The notes beneath the pieces were generated by a model. It made no database searches, was not told the origin of the DNA, and saw nothing but the letters and a program-made list of their open reading frames with translations. 33,307 bases of DNA from an uncultured Lachnospiraceae bacterium (GTDB lineage Bacteria; Bacillota; Clostridia; Lachnospirales; Lachnospiraceae): positions 1 through 33,307 of the forward strand of contig UQAW01000037.1 of the NCBI GenBank assembly GCA_900539175.1. The letters run 5' to 3'. Both the position numbers and the translations under genes were made by a program. Positions 1-7,317 of this stretch are shown here, piece after piece. Positions within the stretch are counted from its first letter, which is position 1, and each line of letters opens with the position of its first letter.

Positions 1-57
1 TGGTAAGGCAACGGACTCTGACTCCGTCATTTCAAGGTTCGAATCCTTGTAGCCCAG
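1..57 (+). tRNA. tRNA-Gln (anticodon CUG), 3' part only
   Basis: This is the 3' part of a tRNA cut by the window start. The anticodon arm is ACGGA-CTCTGAC-TCCGT, giving anticodon CTG, which reads CAG (Gln). The T arm is CAAGG-TTCGAAT-CCTTG, followed by the acceptor strand TAGCCCA and discriminator G at 57. CCA is not encoded (GCTA follows). The 5' acceptor strand and most of the D arm lie outside the window. Confidence 0.9.
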
Positions 58-64
58 CTAATAG

Positions 65-94
65 AGTCTCAGGTCAAGAACCTGGGACTTTTTT
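65..94 (+). terminator. Rho-independent terminator after tRNA-Gln
   Basis: The stem AGTCTCAGGT (65-74) pairs with ACCTGGGACT (80-89) with one G-U pair and a 5-nt loop. A run of six T follows directly. It separates the tRNA transcript from the thioesterase gene. Confidence 0.85.
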
Positions 95-114
95 CAATAT
101 AAGGAGACGTAAAG

Positions 115-822
115 ATGAAATATTCATTCAACAGCAGAATTCGTTACAGTGAGATCGGTGAGAATCAGAAGCTGACGCTTCCGGCATTGATCAACTACTT
201 TCAGGATTGCAGTAATTTCCAGTCGGAAGAGCTGGGGCTTGGAATTGAGTGGCTGAAGGAGGCGAAGCGTGTCTGGGTGTTGGCAGCCTGGCAGATTCAT
301 GTGAACCGCTATCCGGTGATGGGTGAGCACACAGTGATCAGTACCTGGGCACATGGTTTTAAATCATTTCAGGGGATGCGTAATTTTACCATGGAAGATG
401 AAAAGGGTGAGATGTTGGCTTATGCCAATTCTATCTGGGTATATATGAATCTTGAGACGGGACGTCCCGAGCGGATTCCTGAGGAAATTGTAGAACGGTA
501 CGGACTGACTGCAGAATATCCGGCGGAGTTTGGTTCACGCAAGGTGAGCATTCCGGCAGAAGGCAGGGAAGAAAAAGAAGGCTTTACCGTAAAAGAATAT
601 CACCTGGATACCAATCATCATGTGAACAATGGACAGTACATTCAGATGGCACAGGGATATCTGCCTGCAGACTTTGAAGTGCAGGATCTGAGGGCGGAAT
701 ATAAGCAGCAGGCATTTCTGGGAGACCGGATGATACCAGTGTGTTATATGACGCAGGACGGTTATCTGGTGACATTAAATAATGAAAAAGGAAAGCCCTA
801 TGTGGCGATCGAGTTTAAATAG
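115..822 (+). CDS. Acyl-ACP thioesterase (FatA/FatB type)
   Basis: This 235-aa protein fits the bacterial acyl-ACP thioesterase family, which hydrolyses acyl-ACP to free fatty acid in the cytoplasm. It has the double hot-dog layout: an N-terminal half starting YSFNSRIRYSEIGENQKL, with ALINYFQDCSNFQSEELG, and a C-terminal half with the active-site-like motif D165-T-N167-H-H169-V-N171. The family uses such an Asn/His/acid set. The start has a clear upstream AAGGAG (positions 102-107). Its end lies 10 nt before the next ATG, so it is probably co-transcribed with the S1 protein. Family assignment is firm; chain-length preference cannot be read from the sequence. Confidence 0.88.
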   Translation: MKYSFNSRIRYSEIGENQKLTLPALINYFQDCSNFQSEELGLGIEWLKEAKRVWVLAAWQIHVNRYPVMGEHTVISTWAHGFKSFQGMRNFTMEDEKGEMLAYANSIWVYMNLETGRPERIPEEIVERYGLTAEYPAEFGSRKVSIPAEGREEKEGFTVKEYHLDTNHHVNNGQYIQMAQGYLPADFEVQDLRAEYKQQAFLGDRMIPVCYMTQDGYLVTLNNEKGKPYVAIEFK

Positions 823-832
823 GAGAGGGAGC

Positions 833-1675
833 ATGTTGGAATTAGGAAAAAAACAGACATTAGTTGTTGTGAAAAAAGTAGAGTTCGGGGTTTACCTTGG
901 CGAGCGTGCCAATGCATCGATGGATGAACGTGTTTTACTACCGAAGAAGCAGGTACCGGAAGGAGTACGTGAAGGGGATGAATTGGAGGTATTTTTATAC
1001 CGGGATTCTTCGGATCGTCTGATTGCTACAACAAATGAGGCAAAACTGCAGATGGGAGAAGTTCGGGAGCTGACCGTGGCAGCAGTGAGTAAGATTGGTG
1101 CATTTCTCGACTGGGGACTGGAAAAGGATTTGTTCCTTCCATTTAAAGAGCAGACCAGAAGGGTTCGCGAAGGGGATTCCTGTCTGGTTGCATTGTATGT
1201 GGACAAAAGCAGCAGGCTTTGTGCAACAATGAAGGTGTATCATTATCTGAAAACCAATTCTCCTTATGTGATCGGTGATGAGGTGGAGGGTGTGATTTAT
1301 GAAATCAGCGGGAATTTCGGTGTGTTTGTGGCAGTGGATAACCAGTATTCCGGTCTGATTCCGAAGAGAGAGGCACAGGCAAACTATAAAGTGGGTCAGA
1401 AACTTACTCTCCGTGTCACAGAAGTAAAGGAGGACGGGAAGCTGACACTGTCTGCACGTCAGAAAGCGTATGTCCAGATTGAGGAAGATGCGGAAAATGT
1501 ACTCTCTGTGATCGAGGAATTTGCCAATGTGCTTCCTTTTGATGATAAAGCATCACCGGAAATCATCCAGAGAGAGTTCGGATTGAGTAAGGCGGCATTT
1601 AAGCGTGCAGTGGGTCATCTTTTGAAAGCGAAAAAAATAGAGCTGCGGGGCGGAAAAATCTGGCGTATTTCATAA
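833..1675 (+). CDS. S1 RNA-binding protein, CvfB/YitL-like
   Basis: The ATG at 833 is preferred over an in-frame ATG at 782 because AGGAGAGGG (821-829) lies directly upstream and translation from 782 would overlap the thioesterase. The 280-aa product starts MLELGKKQTLVVVKKVEFGVYL and shows consecutive S1-like OB folds; for example VGEVIEG-like DEVEGVIYEISGNFGVFV at about residues 150-170, ending in KLTLSARQK. A C-terminal winged-helix-like segment follows (GLSKAAFKRAVGHLLK, then IELRGGKIWRI). This is the architecture of CvfB, an RNA-binding protein tied to virulence-factor expression in staphylococci. Its role here is inferred from family only. Confidence 0.85.
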   Translation: MLELGKKQTLVVVKKVEFGVYLGERANASMDERVLLPKKQVPEGVREGDELEVFLYRDSSDRLIATTNEAKLQMGEVRELTVAAVSKIGAFLDWGLEKDLFLPFKEQTRRVREGDSCLVALYVDKSSRLCATMKVYHYLKTNSPYVIGDEVEGVIYEISGNFGVFVAVDNQYSGLIPKREAQANYKVGQKLTLRVTEVKEDGKLTLSARQKAYVQIEEDAENVLSVIEEFANVLPFDDKASPEIIQREFGLSKAAFKRAVGHLLKAKKIELRGGKIWRIS

Positions 1676-1744
1676 TAGTATGATATGATTAGGGAAGTTT
1701 GAAGCAACAATTTTTGGTCTTAATAAGCAGATAGGAGGATTTCG

Positions 1745-2332
1745 GTGGACACGCTGGACTATTATGAACGGTATGCCATACCTTATTACGAGCAAACCAT
1801 TGATTTGGATTTATCAGAGATTATGCAGGAATTTGTGAAACTGCTTCCGGAGGATGCCGAGGTGTTGGATTTGGGCTGCGGTTCCGGACGGGATACGAAA
1901 GCGTTGGAGGAACATGGTTTCTATGTGACGCCTATGGATGGATCGGCGAAGATGTGTGAACTGGCTGAGATTTATACAGATAGGGAGGTTCTGCATCTGA
2001 CCTTCGAGGAGATGGATTTCCGGGAAGTATTTGACGGTATCTGGGCATGTGCATCACTGGTACATGTTCCGGGAGAAGATATGCAGAGAATCCTGGGGAA
2101 GGTGCTGGAAGCATTGAAACCGGGAGGTGTGCTCTATTTTTCTGTATATGAAGGTGAAAGGGACGGTGTGTACGGCGGACGGTATTACTGTGATTACACA
2201 GAGAAAAGCCTGAAACATCTGCTGCATCATTTTCATCATGCAGAAGTAATTGATATCTGGCATACGGATGATGTGCGCAGAGATAAAGAAGAGCATCAGT
2301 GGCTGAATGTGCTGATACGGAAAAGAAGATAA
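1745..2332 (+). CDS. Class I SAM-dependent methyltransferase
   Basis: The gene starts at GTG 1745, with AGGAGG a few bases upstream. The 195-aa product has methyltransferase motif I, VLDLGCGSGRDTKAL (about residues 40-54), an acidic post-I residue in VTPMDGS, motif IV-like FDGIWACASLVHV and motif VI-like LKPGGVLYFS. These define a Rossmann-fold class I methyltransferase of the Methyltransf_11/25 type. The substrate is unknown. A tyrosine-rich N-terminus (DYYERYAIPYYEQT) is typical of small-molecule methyltransferases in Firmicutes. It is the last core gene before the AT-rich segment and is followed by a long hairpin. Confidence 0.85.
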   Translation: MDTLDYYERYAIPYYEQTIDLDLSEIMQEFVKLLPEDAEVLDLGCGSGRDTKALEEHGFYVTPMDGSAKMCELAEIYTDREVLHLTFEEMDFREVFDGIWACASLVHVPGEDMQRILGKVLEALKPGGVLYFSVYEGERDGVYGGRYYCDYTEKSLKHLLHHFHHAEVIDIWHTDDVRRDKEEHQWLNVLIRKRR

Positions 2333-2353
2333 AAGTTATATATTTGATGTGAG

Positions 2354-2401
2354 TGATAGAAGTCCACGCGTTCTGATTATGGAACGTGTGGACTTCTATC
2401 A
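2354..2401. terminator. Long stem-loop between convergent genes (likely bidirectional terminator)
   Basis: The arm TGATAGAAGTCCACGCGTTC (2354-2373) pairs with GAACGTGTGGACTTCTATCA (2382-2401), a 20-bp stem with one G-U/A-C type exception and an 8-nt loop. It sits between the plus-strand methyltransferase and the minus-strand kinase, which converge here. The flanks are A/T-rich but there is no textbook U-run immediately after the stem. Confidence 0.6.
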
Positions 2402-2467
2402 TTAAAAAAGGATAAAGAGATGCTGCTGATGGTTATAACAGTTGGAAAGTTTTCTTTATGTGAGGTT

Positions 2468-3913
2468 CTAATTTATCTGCAATTTTATATCCGGTCTTTT
2501 AGAACAGGCAGCGATGATAGAGTCTCTGCTGCTCTTAATTCTGATTTCGGATGAACCATCGAAAATTACGGAAATACGTTTGGTGTAGGAAGGATTGCCC
2601 ATAAATTCCTCAATTTCAATGCTGGCATTATATTTTTTCAGAAGTTCTGAAGTTGTCATAAGTCCGATTCCGCTGCCGCCGGTATGGGCGTGGGTAGTAT
2701 ACCTCTGTTTTCCGAAGTGAAGGATCGTATTTGCATCGAAGTTTATGCCATTATCATAAAAATCTGCACAATAGTAGTTGTCCCTGATCCCAAGCGCAAT
2801 CAGAAGCCTGCCGAAAACGGAAGCAGATGCGGCAATAATTGCATTTTCTCCCAGATCTGCCAGCAGGGTACTCATATCGTCCTTTGATATTATATTTGCA
2901 GTCATATACTGGATATCTCCTGTTAAGGAAAGGTCAAATGCAATATGAGCAGCCGATGCCCGCTGAAACAGGTAGTTTACCATGATATCCAAGGAAAGGA
3001 CACCTGTTTTGGCAAGGGGTTTACTTGTTTCTTCGTATTTCTGAATAATTCCTTTTCTTTCATTTGTCAGATTTTCTGATTCGAGCAATAAAAGCTGTCC
3101 ATTTTCTGTCTGATCATTCAAACAAAGCTCTTTTACAGTTAATTCCAATGCAGGAATCAGCTTATTATCCTTATGAATAATCTTAGACAATTGTTCTATC
3201 TCAGATTTTAAGTAGTCAATTTCATTTTTTTGTTCTTCAATTATTGTTTCCAGATGTTCCGTATTCTTTAATTGTACAGATTCCAGATAAGTGTGAGTAA
3301 TATTCCTGCGCCACCACAAATATAGGATTAATCCGAATAACAGGACAAATATGTATAAAATCGTAAAAATATCAATCTTAAGTTTAAGATTGAGCAAGGA
3401 TGCAATGATTAACAACAGTGCACTTAGAAAGACACAGATGTCATTGGTGAACTTCTTTTCGAAATTTGGTATTCCTTTTTTAAAACGCTTTATACGGAAA
3501 AAAAGGAAGGTAAGAATAAGCTGTACAATTCCGGTAGTGAGAATAGCACCAATATTAAGATAAATGTTTTCTTTATATAATTTAAAAGCCAAGTAGCCCG
3601 CAGGTAGAAGCAGAGATAGTGAGGCAGCAAAAAAAAGATAACTGATGCTGAGTGATACGGCAACAGCACTAATATTTATATGAGGCGGCTTCTTAAAAAT
3701 CTTCCAGCCAAAAATGAAGATGAAAACGGCAATTGTAGAAAGCGTCAAAAACGGCAAGTACATTCGTATATAATATGATGCAATTGATGTCAGTGCTGCA
3801 AAAGGTAAAGATATAAAAATGGCTTTTTGCGAAGAATGAATGTTTAAAATTTTCATATATGTATAAATACCGCAAAGGGTCATAAAAAAATTTTTGAATA
3901 ATGTTATAGGCAA
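2468..3913 (-). CDS. Membrane sensor histidine kinase, GHKL/AgrC-like
   Basis: The best start is TTG at 3913 (reverse strand), which has an AGGAG-type ribosome site 10 nt upstream (complement of 3924-3928) and gives 481 aa starting MPITLFKNFFM. The N-terminal ~205 residues form about six to seven membrane helices. A coiled-coil linker follows (about 212-246), with a candidate phospho-acceptor His247 (IIHKDNKLIP). The C-terminal ATPase domain shows the N box (DLGENAI, Asn357), G1 (DNGI, 387-390) and G2 (GGSGIGL, 412-418). This is the AgrC-like architecture often used to sense peptides. The response regulator lies upstream on the same strand. Whether it senses the adjacent RiPP product is inference. 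Confidence 0.88.
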   Translation of the reverse strand: MPITLFKNFFMTLCGIYTYMKILNIHSSQKAIFISLPFAALTSIASYYIRMYLPFLTLSTIAVFIFIFGWKIFKKPPHINISAVAVSLSISYLFFAASLSLLLPAGYLAFKLYKENIYLNIGAILTTGIVQLILTFLFFRIKRFKKGIPNFEKKFTNDICVFLSALLLIIASLLNLKLKIDIFTILYIFVLLFGLILYLWWRRNITHTYLESVQLKNTEHLETIIEEQKNEIDYLKSEIEQLSKIIHKDNKLIPALELTVKELCLNDQTENGQLLLLESENLTNERKGIIQKYEETSKPLAKTGVLSLDIMVNYLFQRASAAHIAFDLSLTGDIQYMTANIISKDDMSTLLADLGENAIIAASASVFGRLLIALGIRDNYYCADFYDNGINFDANTILHFGKQRYTTHAHTGGSGIGLMTTSELLKKYNASIEIEEFMGNPSYTKRISVIFDGSSEIRIKSSRDSIIAACSKRPDIKLQIN

Positions 3914-3958
3914 CGATTCACTTCTCCTTCCTGTTAAATTTGGACAAAAGGCAATAAT

Positions 3959-3987
3959 ATAATACAAAAAGCTACATATAAGAACAA
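3959..3987 (-). promoter_or_regulatory. Candidate sigma-A promoter of the kinase gene
   Basis: Read on the minus strand, TTGTTC (complement of 3982-3987) is followed after 17 nt by TATTAT (complement of 3959-3964), about 45 nt before the TTG start of the kinase gene. The -10 and spacing are good and the -35 is moderate. A separate promoter fits with the hairpin that divides the regulator and kinase genes. Confidence 0.4.
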
Positions 3988-4104
3988 ATTTAAATTATTC
4001 CGTCTGCTTTATAGAATAAAAGAAAAACTAGTGAAGATAGGAAAAATATGATGTCGGGCTTCTGGAGATGGATTTGTTCATTTATATATGGTTGATTGAC
4101 AATG

Positions 4105-4147
4105 ACAGGTCACAGGTGATATTAAGCATATATTACCTGTGACCTGT
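4105..4147. terminator. Perfect 13-bp stem-loop between regulator and kinase genes
   Basis: ACAGGTCACAGGT (4105-4117) and ACCTGTGACCTGT (4135-4147) are perfect inverted repeats with a 17-nt loop. The T-run lies on the plus-strand 3' side (TTTTTT), so termination would be strongest for plus-strand transcripts. On the minus strand it directly follows the regulator stop codon and would act as a transcript-end or attenuating hairpin before the kinase gene. Confidence 0.65.
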
Positions 4148-4150
4148 TTT

Positions 4151-4936
4151 TTAATATTCATTTTTAAGTTTATTTGCATAATAGCAGATAAATTCTGTAA
4201 TCGTAGGGTTTCCTTTAGCAGAATTTATTTTTGCGGTGTAATGCTGCAGAAGATCTTCAATATTACTTGTTTTCCATGCACGGTTAATTGCGTTCTGCAT
4301 TGCCCGTTCCACACTGGATTCGGATTTATTGTATTTTTCTGCAATGATGCTGGAAATATTTTGCGTATGCTGTTTCATCATAATTTGAATGGCTTCCGTT
4401 AAATATGTATAGCCAATTGACCTGGGATTGATCCCCACATAATCTAACTCACGTGTAATACGGCGGGTAATTCTCCTGTTGTATTGCTCCGGTGTTTCCG
4501 TGGTGTTTTCCTGTATGATGGAGGAACGTTGGTCGCTTTGGATGGATGATTTCATAATACGAAGAAAGTCCAGAACACTTTTAGCAGAATAGCCTTCCTG
4601 ATGTTTGGACATGATGAAATCAGCACCCAGCTGGCGGGCAGCTTCGTAAGTAACGGCACTGGAATTGTTGGTTGTGATCAGTATATAAGGTTTGCGTGGC
4701 AGTGAGAGCGCATTCAGACCATTTAATACAGCCAGTCCGCTTCCCCCGCCTAAGTTTAATTCCAGATCCAGGATAACAGCATCAGGGAGTTTGTCTTTTA
4801 TGAGTTCTACAGCGTTTGTGGAATTGCTGGTAACACCGATTAGAATGAGATCATCGGAGTCATCCACGTGTCCTGCTATTTCTTTACAGGCAGCAGGATC
4901 ATCTTCGACAAGTAAGATTTCAAGTTTCCTATTCAT
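4151..4936 (-). CDS. Response regulator with Spo0A-type C-terminal DNA-binding domain
   Basis: The start at 4936 (MNRKLEILLVEDD) is fixed by GGAGGT just upstream (complement of 4941-4946). The product has 261 aa. Residues 1-125 form a receiver domain with acidic pocket E11-D12-D13, phospho-acceptor Asp57 (VILDLEL), Thr88 and Lys111. Residues ~163-261 match the Spo0A C-terminal domain: GYTYLTEAIQIMM, then SSIIAEKYNKSESSVERAM with a recognition-helix region (about 206-221), then NPTITEFI. The linker and receiver differ from true Spo0A and it pairs with its own GHKL kinase, so it is probably a dedicated paralogue, not the sporulation master regulator. Its targets may include the adjacent peptide cluster (inference). 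Confidence 0.87.
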   Translation of the reverse strand: MNRKLEILLVEDDPAACKEIAGHVDDSDDLILIGVTSNSTNAVELIKDKLPDAVILDLELNLGGGSGLAVLNGLNALSLPRKPYILITTNNSSAVTYEAARQLGADFIMSKHQEGYSAKSVLDFLRIMKSSIQSDQRSSIIQENTTETPEQYNRRITRRITRELDYVGINPRSIGYTYLTEAIQIMMKQHTQNISSIIAEKYNKSESSVERAMQNAINRAWKTSNIEDLLQHYTAKINSAKGNPTITEFICYYANKLKNEY

Positions 4937-4970
4937 AGTTACCTCCGGTAATAAAAAAAGTTGCAATAGT

Positions 4971-4976
4971 ATTATA
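4971..4976 (-). promoter_or_regulatory. Candidate -10 box for the response regulator gene
   Basis: On the minus strand this reads TATAAT, a consensus -10 hexamer, 34 nt upstream of the regulator start codon. No good -35 is seen at the usual distance, which would fit an activator-dependent promoter. Confidence 0.35.
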
Positions 4977-5093
4977 TGTTTCAATGTAGCAGTATAGCAT
5001 GAATGATTCCAAAACACAACAAAAAGCAACGAAAAAATGGATATAACAACCAATTTTTAAATATTAGTTTGTATGGTTTAATACATCGGGTAA

Positions 5094-5299
5094 ACAAGCG
5101 TTTTCGACAAAAATCGTATAACAGTAGCAAATGGCATGAATTATGTAGGAATTGCTACAGATAAAAATGATGTCAGTAAAAGCGACCCTACAATGGGTCC
5201 TATCTATGTGGCTGAAAATAACGGGGTTCAGCTTGCTTTGGATATGAAAGTGTTAATATCACTGTAGATGCGATATTGAAAATTCAATATTTTAGCTGA
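5094..5299 (+). pseudogene. Decayed reading frame, unknown family, frameshifted
   Basis: A stretch with coding-like composition reads TVANGMNYVGIATDKND, then SDPTMGPIYVAENN, then QLALDMKV. It hits TAG at 5265 in this frame, but after a 1-base shift near 5251 it continues as NITVDAILKIQYFS with a stop at 5297-5299. There is no start codon after the upstream stop at 5091. I do not recognise the family. It looks like the 3' remnant of a lost gene. Confidence 0.4.
5101..5112 (-). promoter_or_regulatory. Spo0A-box-like operator
   Basis: The plus strand reads TTTTCGACAAAA, which on the minus strand is TTTTGTCGAAAA. This contains the 0A-box core TGTCGAA recognised by Spo0A in Bacillus. It lies in the non-coding gap between the Spo0A-type regulator (starts 4936, minus) and the RiPP cluster (starts 5598, plus), so it could serve autoregulation or control of the cluster. 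It falls inside a decayed reading frame, so chance is possible. Confidence 0.45.
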
Positions 5300-5483
5300 C
5301 AAAATCGCTGTATGCACATGTCCATGTCAGAGAGAATATTGCGAAGCCTATACTTCAAAATATCAGCTAGAAGAATGCCACCTGCTTGCGGGTATTATAT
5401 TTGCGAATAAGTTCTCTGATCTTGGAATGAAAGAAAAACCAGGGGATTGTATTAACAAGCTCTTTTTAGTTGCGGCTCTGTAG
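5280..5483 (+). pseudogene. Cys-rich reading-frame remnant without a start codon
   Basis: An open frame of 67 codons ends at TAG 5481-5483 and contains KIAVCTCPCQREYCEAY, then LEECHLLAGIIFANK, then DCINKLFLVAAL. It lacks a usable ATG/GTG/TTG or ribosome site near its 5' end. The CTCPC motif with further cysteines suggests a metal-binding or small-enzyme fragment. The family is not recognised. It lies directly upstream of the BtrH-like gene and may be a relic of an earlier neighbour. Confidence 0.3.
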
Positions 5484-5597
5484 TGCAATATACGTGGCAT
5501 GAACCTTAGGTTATGCCATTTATATTGGTTTAAGTATTGAAATTTCAAGGTTCAACACATCGTTTGGAAGCCAGAAAACTTTAGTAGTATAACAAAA

Positions 5598-6755
5598 ATG
5601 GATAAAAGAGGGTCAAATATCAAAATGAAAATAATTAGTTACTTTAATGACACGAAGAAGAGAGATTTTATTGATTGCAGAGTTACAGGCTTGCGAGACT
5701 ACTTTGGATATTATCACATCGATTTGGACTCTTATGATATTTTTGTGTTGGGGCAAACGATTAATTGCTCATTATTGAAATTTAAGTTAAAAAAGGAAAG
5801 TCCAATACAATTGGGCTTGTTGGGAGGCACCCATCTAGAACTTGAACAAAACGTATTTCAAAGTTTAGGGATTCCATATCAAAAAAAGAGGTTTTCTGAT
5901 GATATACGTGGGGATATTAAAAAATATATTGATCAGGAAAAACCAATAATGGCTAGAATAGATATTCGTTATTTGTTTGATCCGGATCGGATACCGAAAA
6001 AATTTGATGTTCACTGTGTTTCTACAGTGGTTCTATGTGGCTATGATTTTGAAGATGAGGATTGCGTTTATATAGAATTGAAGGAAAGACACAATTCACC
6101 TTTAAAGAAAGTGAAGTTTTGCGATTTTGAAAAAGCAGTAAATAGTAATACATTTCCGCTTGAGATTAATCGAATCTATTTTGAGCCTCTCATTGAGGAA
6201 AGTACCATTCGCGATATTTATGATAATGGTAAGGAATATTTGTGGAAGGCTTTAGAAAGAATGTGCAATGTTTTTCTTAAAGGGGAAATGGTGTCATTGG
6301 ACAGTCAATATGAATACAAGGAAATAGCGAATGGATTAGACGGATTAAAAGAAGTAATTCAGATGAATCATGAACTTGAAGATTCTCTTGTGAATTCCAC
6401 TATGGATATTGATATTAAAAAGCGGATTTTAGAAATGTATTTCTTAACTATGAGGGATATGCTGACACCAGGAAGTAATTATTGTTATCGCCTGGAATTT
6501 GGAGAGACATTGGTGGAATTAGCAAAAAAATTAGACGAAAAAGAATTTCGCCGAAGAGGAAAAAGTTTTAAAGACATTGCAAAGGTATGGCGAGAACTTA
6601 CCAGAAAATTATCAAAACGGAATATTTGTACTGATGTTGAAAAAATAAAACAATATTTTTCCGATATCAACCAATTGATCAACGAGATTTATACGAAGGA
6701 GTATAAAGAGTTTTCTCTTATTGAACAATTGATTAAAAAGAATATGAATGCATAG
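5598..6755 (+). CDS. BtrH-like (papain/C39-fold) RiPP-cluster enzyme
   Basis: This 385-aa protein resembles the BtrH N-terminal family with a helical DUF4872-like C-terminal half. Residue Cys27 (DCRVTGLRDYFGYY) fits the nucleophile position. A glycine-rich segment (QLGLLGGTHLELEQN) follows, then His139 before VSTVVLCGYD and Glu160 in VYIELKER, completing a Cys-His-acid set. In butirosin synthesis BtrH transfers an acyl group from a carrier protein; related folds include C39 leader peptidases. Residues ~185-385 are alpha-helical with no membrane segment. No clear ribosome site precedes ATG 5598. ATG 5625 (MKIISYFND) has AGAGGG nearby and may be the real start. It is first in the RiPP cluster, 53 nt before precursor 1. 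Acylation or leader cleavage are both possible (inference). Confidence 0.72.
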   Translation: MDKRGSNIKMKIISYFNDTKKRDFIDCRVTGLRDYFGYYHIDLDSYDIFVLGQTINCSLLKFKLKKESPIQLGLLGGTHLELEQNVFQSLGIPYQKKRFSDDIRGDIKKYIDQEKPIMARIDIRYLFDPDRIPKKFDVHCVSTVVLCGYDFEDEDCVYIELKERHNSPLKKVKFCDFEKAVNSNTFPLEINRIYFEPLIEESTIRDIYDNGKEYLWKALERMCNVFLKGEMVSLDSQYEYKEIANGLDGLKEVIQMNHELEDSLVNSTMDIDIKKRILEMYFLTMRDMLTPGSNYCYRLEFGETLVELAKKLDEKEFRRRGKSFKDIAKVWRELTRKLSKRNICTDVEKIKQYFSDINQLINEIYTKEYKEFSLIEQLIKKNMNA

Positions 6756-6808
6756 GCTTAAAAGATAAGGTAATTCGAAAATATGAAGAAAAGGAGGAAA
6801 ATAACCAT

Positions 6809-6970
6809 ATGGAAAATAATAATTTAGCAACAAACAAAATGGAAGTTATGACAATGGCAGAGATGGAAGAATTAGAAGATATGGTATGTCTTGGTGATGG
6901 TGGTACAGTGTCTTGCTGTAATGGTAGAGATGGTAATACTGGTGTATCTGTTTCTGCAAAAGTAAAATAG
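6809..6970 (+). CDS. RiPP precursor peptide 1 (53 aa)
   Basis: ATG 6809 follows AAGGAGG (6791-6797). The 53-aa product has a Met/Glu-rich leader (MEVMTMAEMEELEDM, residues 11-25), Cys27, and LGDGG ending at residue 32. It is followed by the 21-residue candidate core TVSCCNGRDGNTGVSVSAKV plus a final Lys. The core has adjacent Cys36-Cys37, an NGRDGN motif and Ser/Thr. There is no Trp, Tyr, Phe, His or Pro in the whole peptide. GG before the core resembles a double-glycine processing site. It lies between the BtrH-like gene and a SPASM maturase, the usual context of precursor genes. It does not match the precursor families I know (lanthipeptide, Trp-Lys streptide, Cys-rich CLI_3235 type). Confidence 0.85.
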   Translation: MENNNLATNKMEVMTMAEMEELEDMVCLGDGGTVSCCNGRDGNTGVSVSAKVK

Positions 6971-7105
6971 TCAATTATTATCGGATGTAGCGTTCTTAAT
7001 CGCTGATTACAGGAATGCATTCATATTAAAAAATAAGCTTGTCTGTATTCAGAAAATAGGATTAGAGATTACATAGTATTATGAGAAAAGAAAGGGAGAT
7101 AAAAA

Positions 7106-7267
7106 ATGAAAGATAATGAATTAAAAGTGAACAAAATGGAAGTTATGACAATGGCAGAAATGGAAGAATTAGAAGATATGGTATGCCTAGGTGATGGTGG
7201 TACGGCATCTTGCTGTAATGGTAGAGATGGTAACTTATCAGCAACTGTTTCTGCAAAAGTAAGATAG
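7106..7267 (+). CDS. RiPP precursor peptide 2 (53 aa)
   Basis: ATG 7106 follows AGGGAG (7093-7098). The product is exactly as long as precursor 1. Residues 9-33 (NKMEVMTMAEMEEL...GDGGT) are identical in both, as is SCCNGRDGN. The differences are Val34 to Ala, the core segment TGVSV (residues 44-48) to LSATV, the last residue Lys to Arg, and the first eight residues. Conserved leader, conserved Cys pair and a variable patch are what a duplicated and diversifying precursor pair would show. A perfect hairpin follows at 7318-7359. The two peptides may act as a pair or as variants of one product (inference). Confidence 0.85.
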   Translation: MKDNELKVNKMEVMTMAEMEELEDMVCLGDGGTASCCNGRDGNLSATVSAKVR

Positions 7268-7317
7268 TCAATTCAAAAGTTTTGTTTGAACTAATTTTTA
7301 TAGTTCTGAGGTAAAAG

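Noticed and set aside
4905..4914. TTCGACAAG, another 0A-box-like match
   Set aside because: It lies inside the regulator gene and encodes the conserved acidic motif VEDD, so the match is explained by coding.
6825..7247. CRISPR-like repeat
   Set aside because: The two similar blocks are the coding sequences of the duplicated precursor genes, and there are only two units.
6809..7267. Lanthipeptide, or CLI_3235-type Cys-rich bacteriocin precursors
   Set aside because: There is no LanB/LanC/LanM-type gene here, the peptides have only three cysteines, and the sequence does not resemble the multi-Cys CLI_3235 type.
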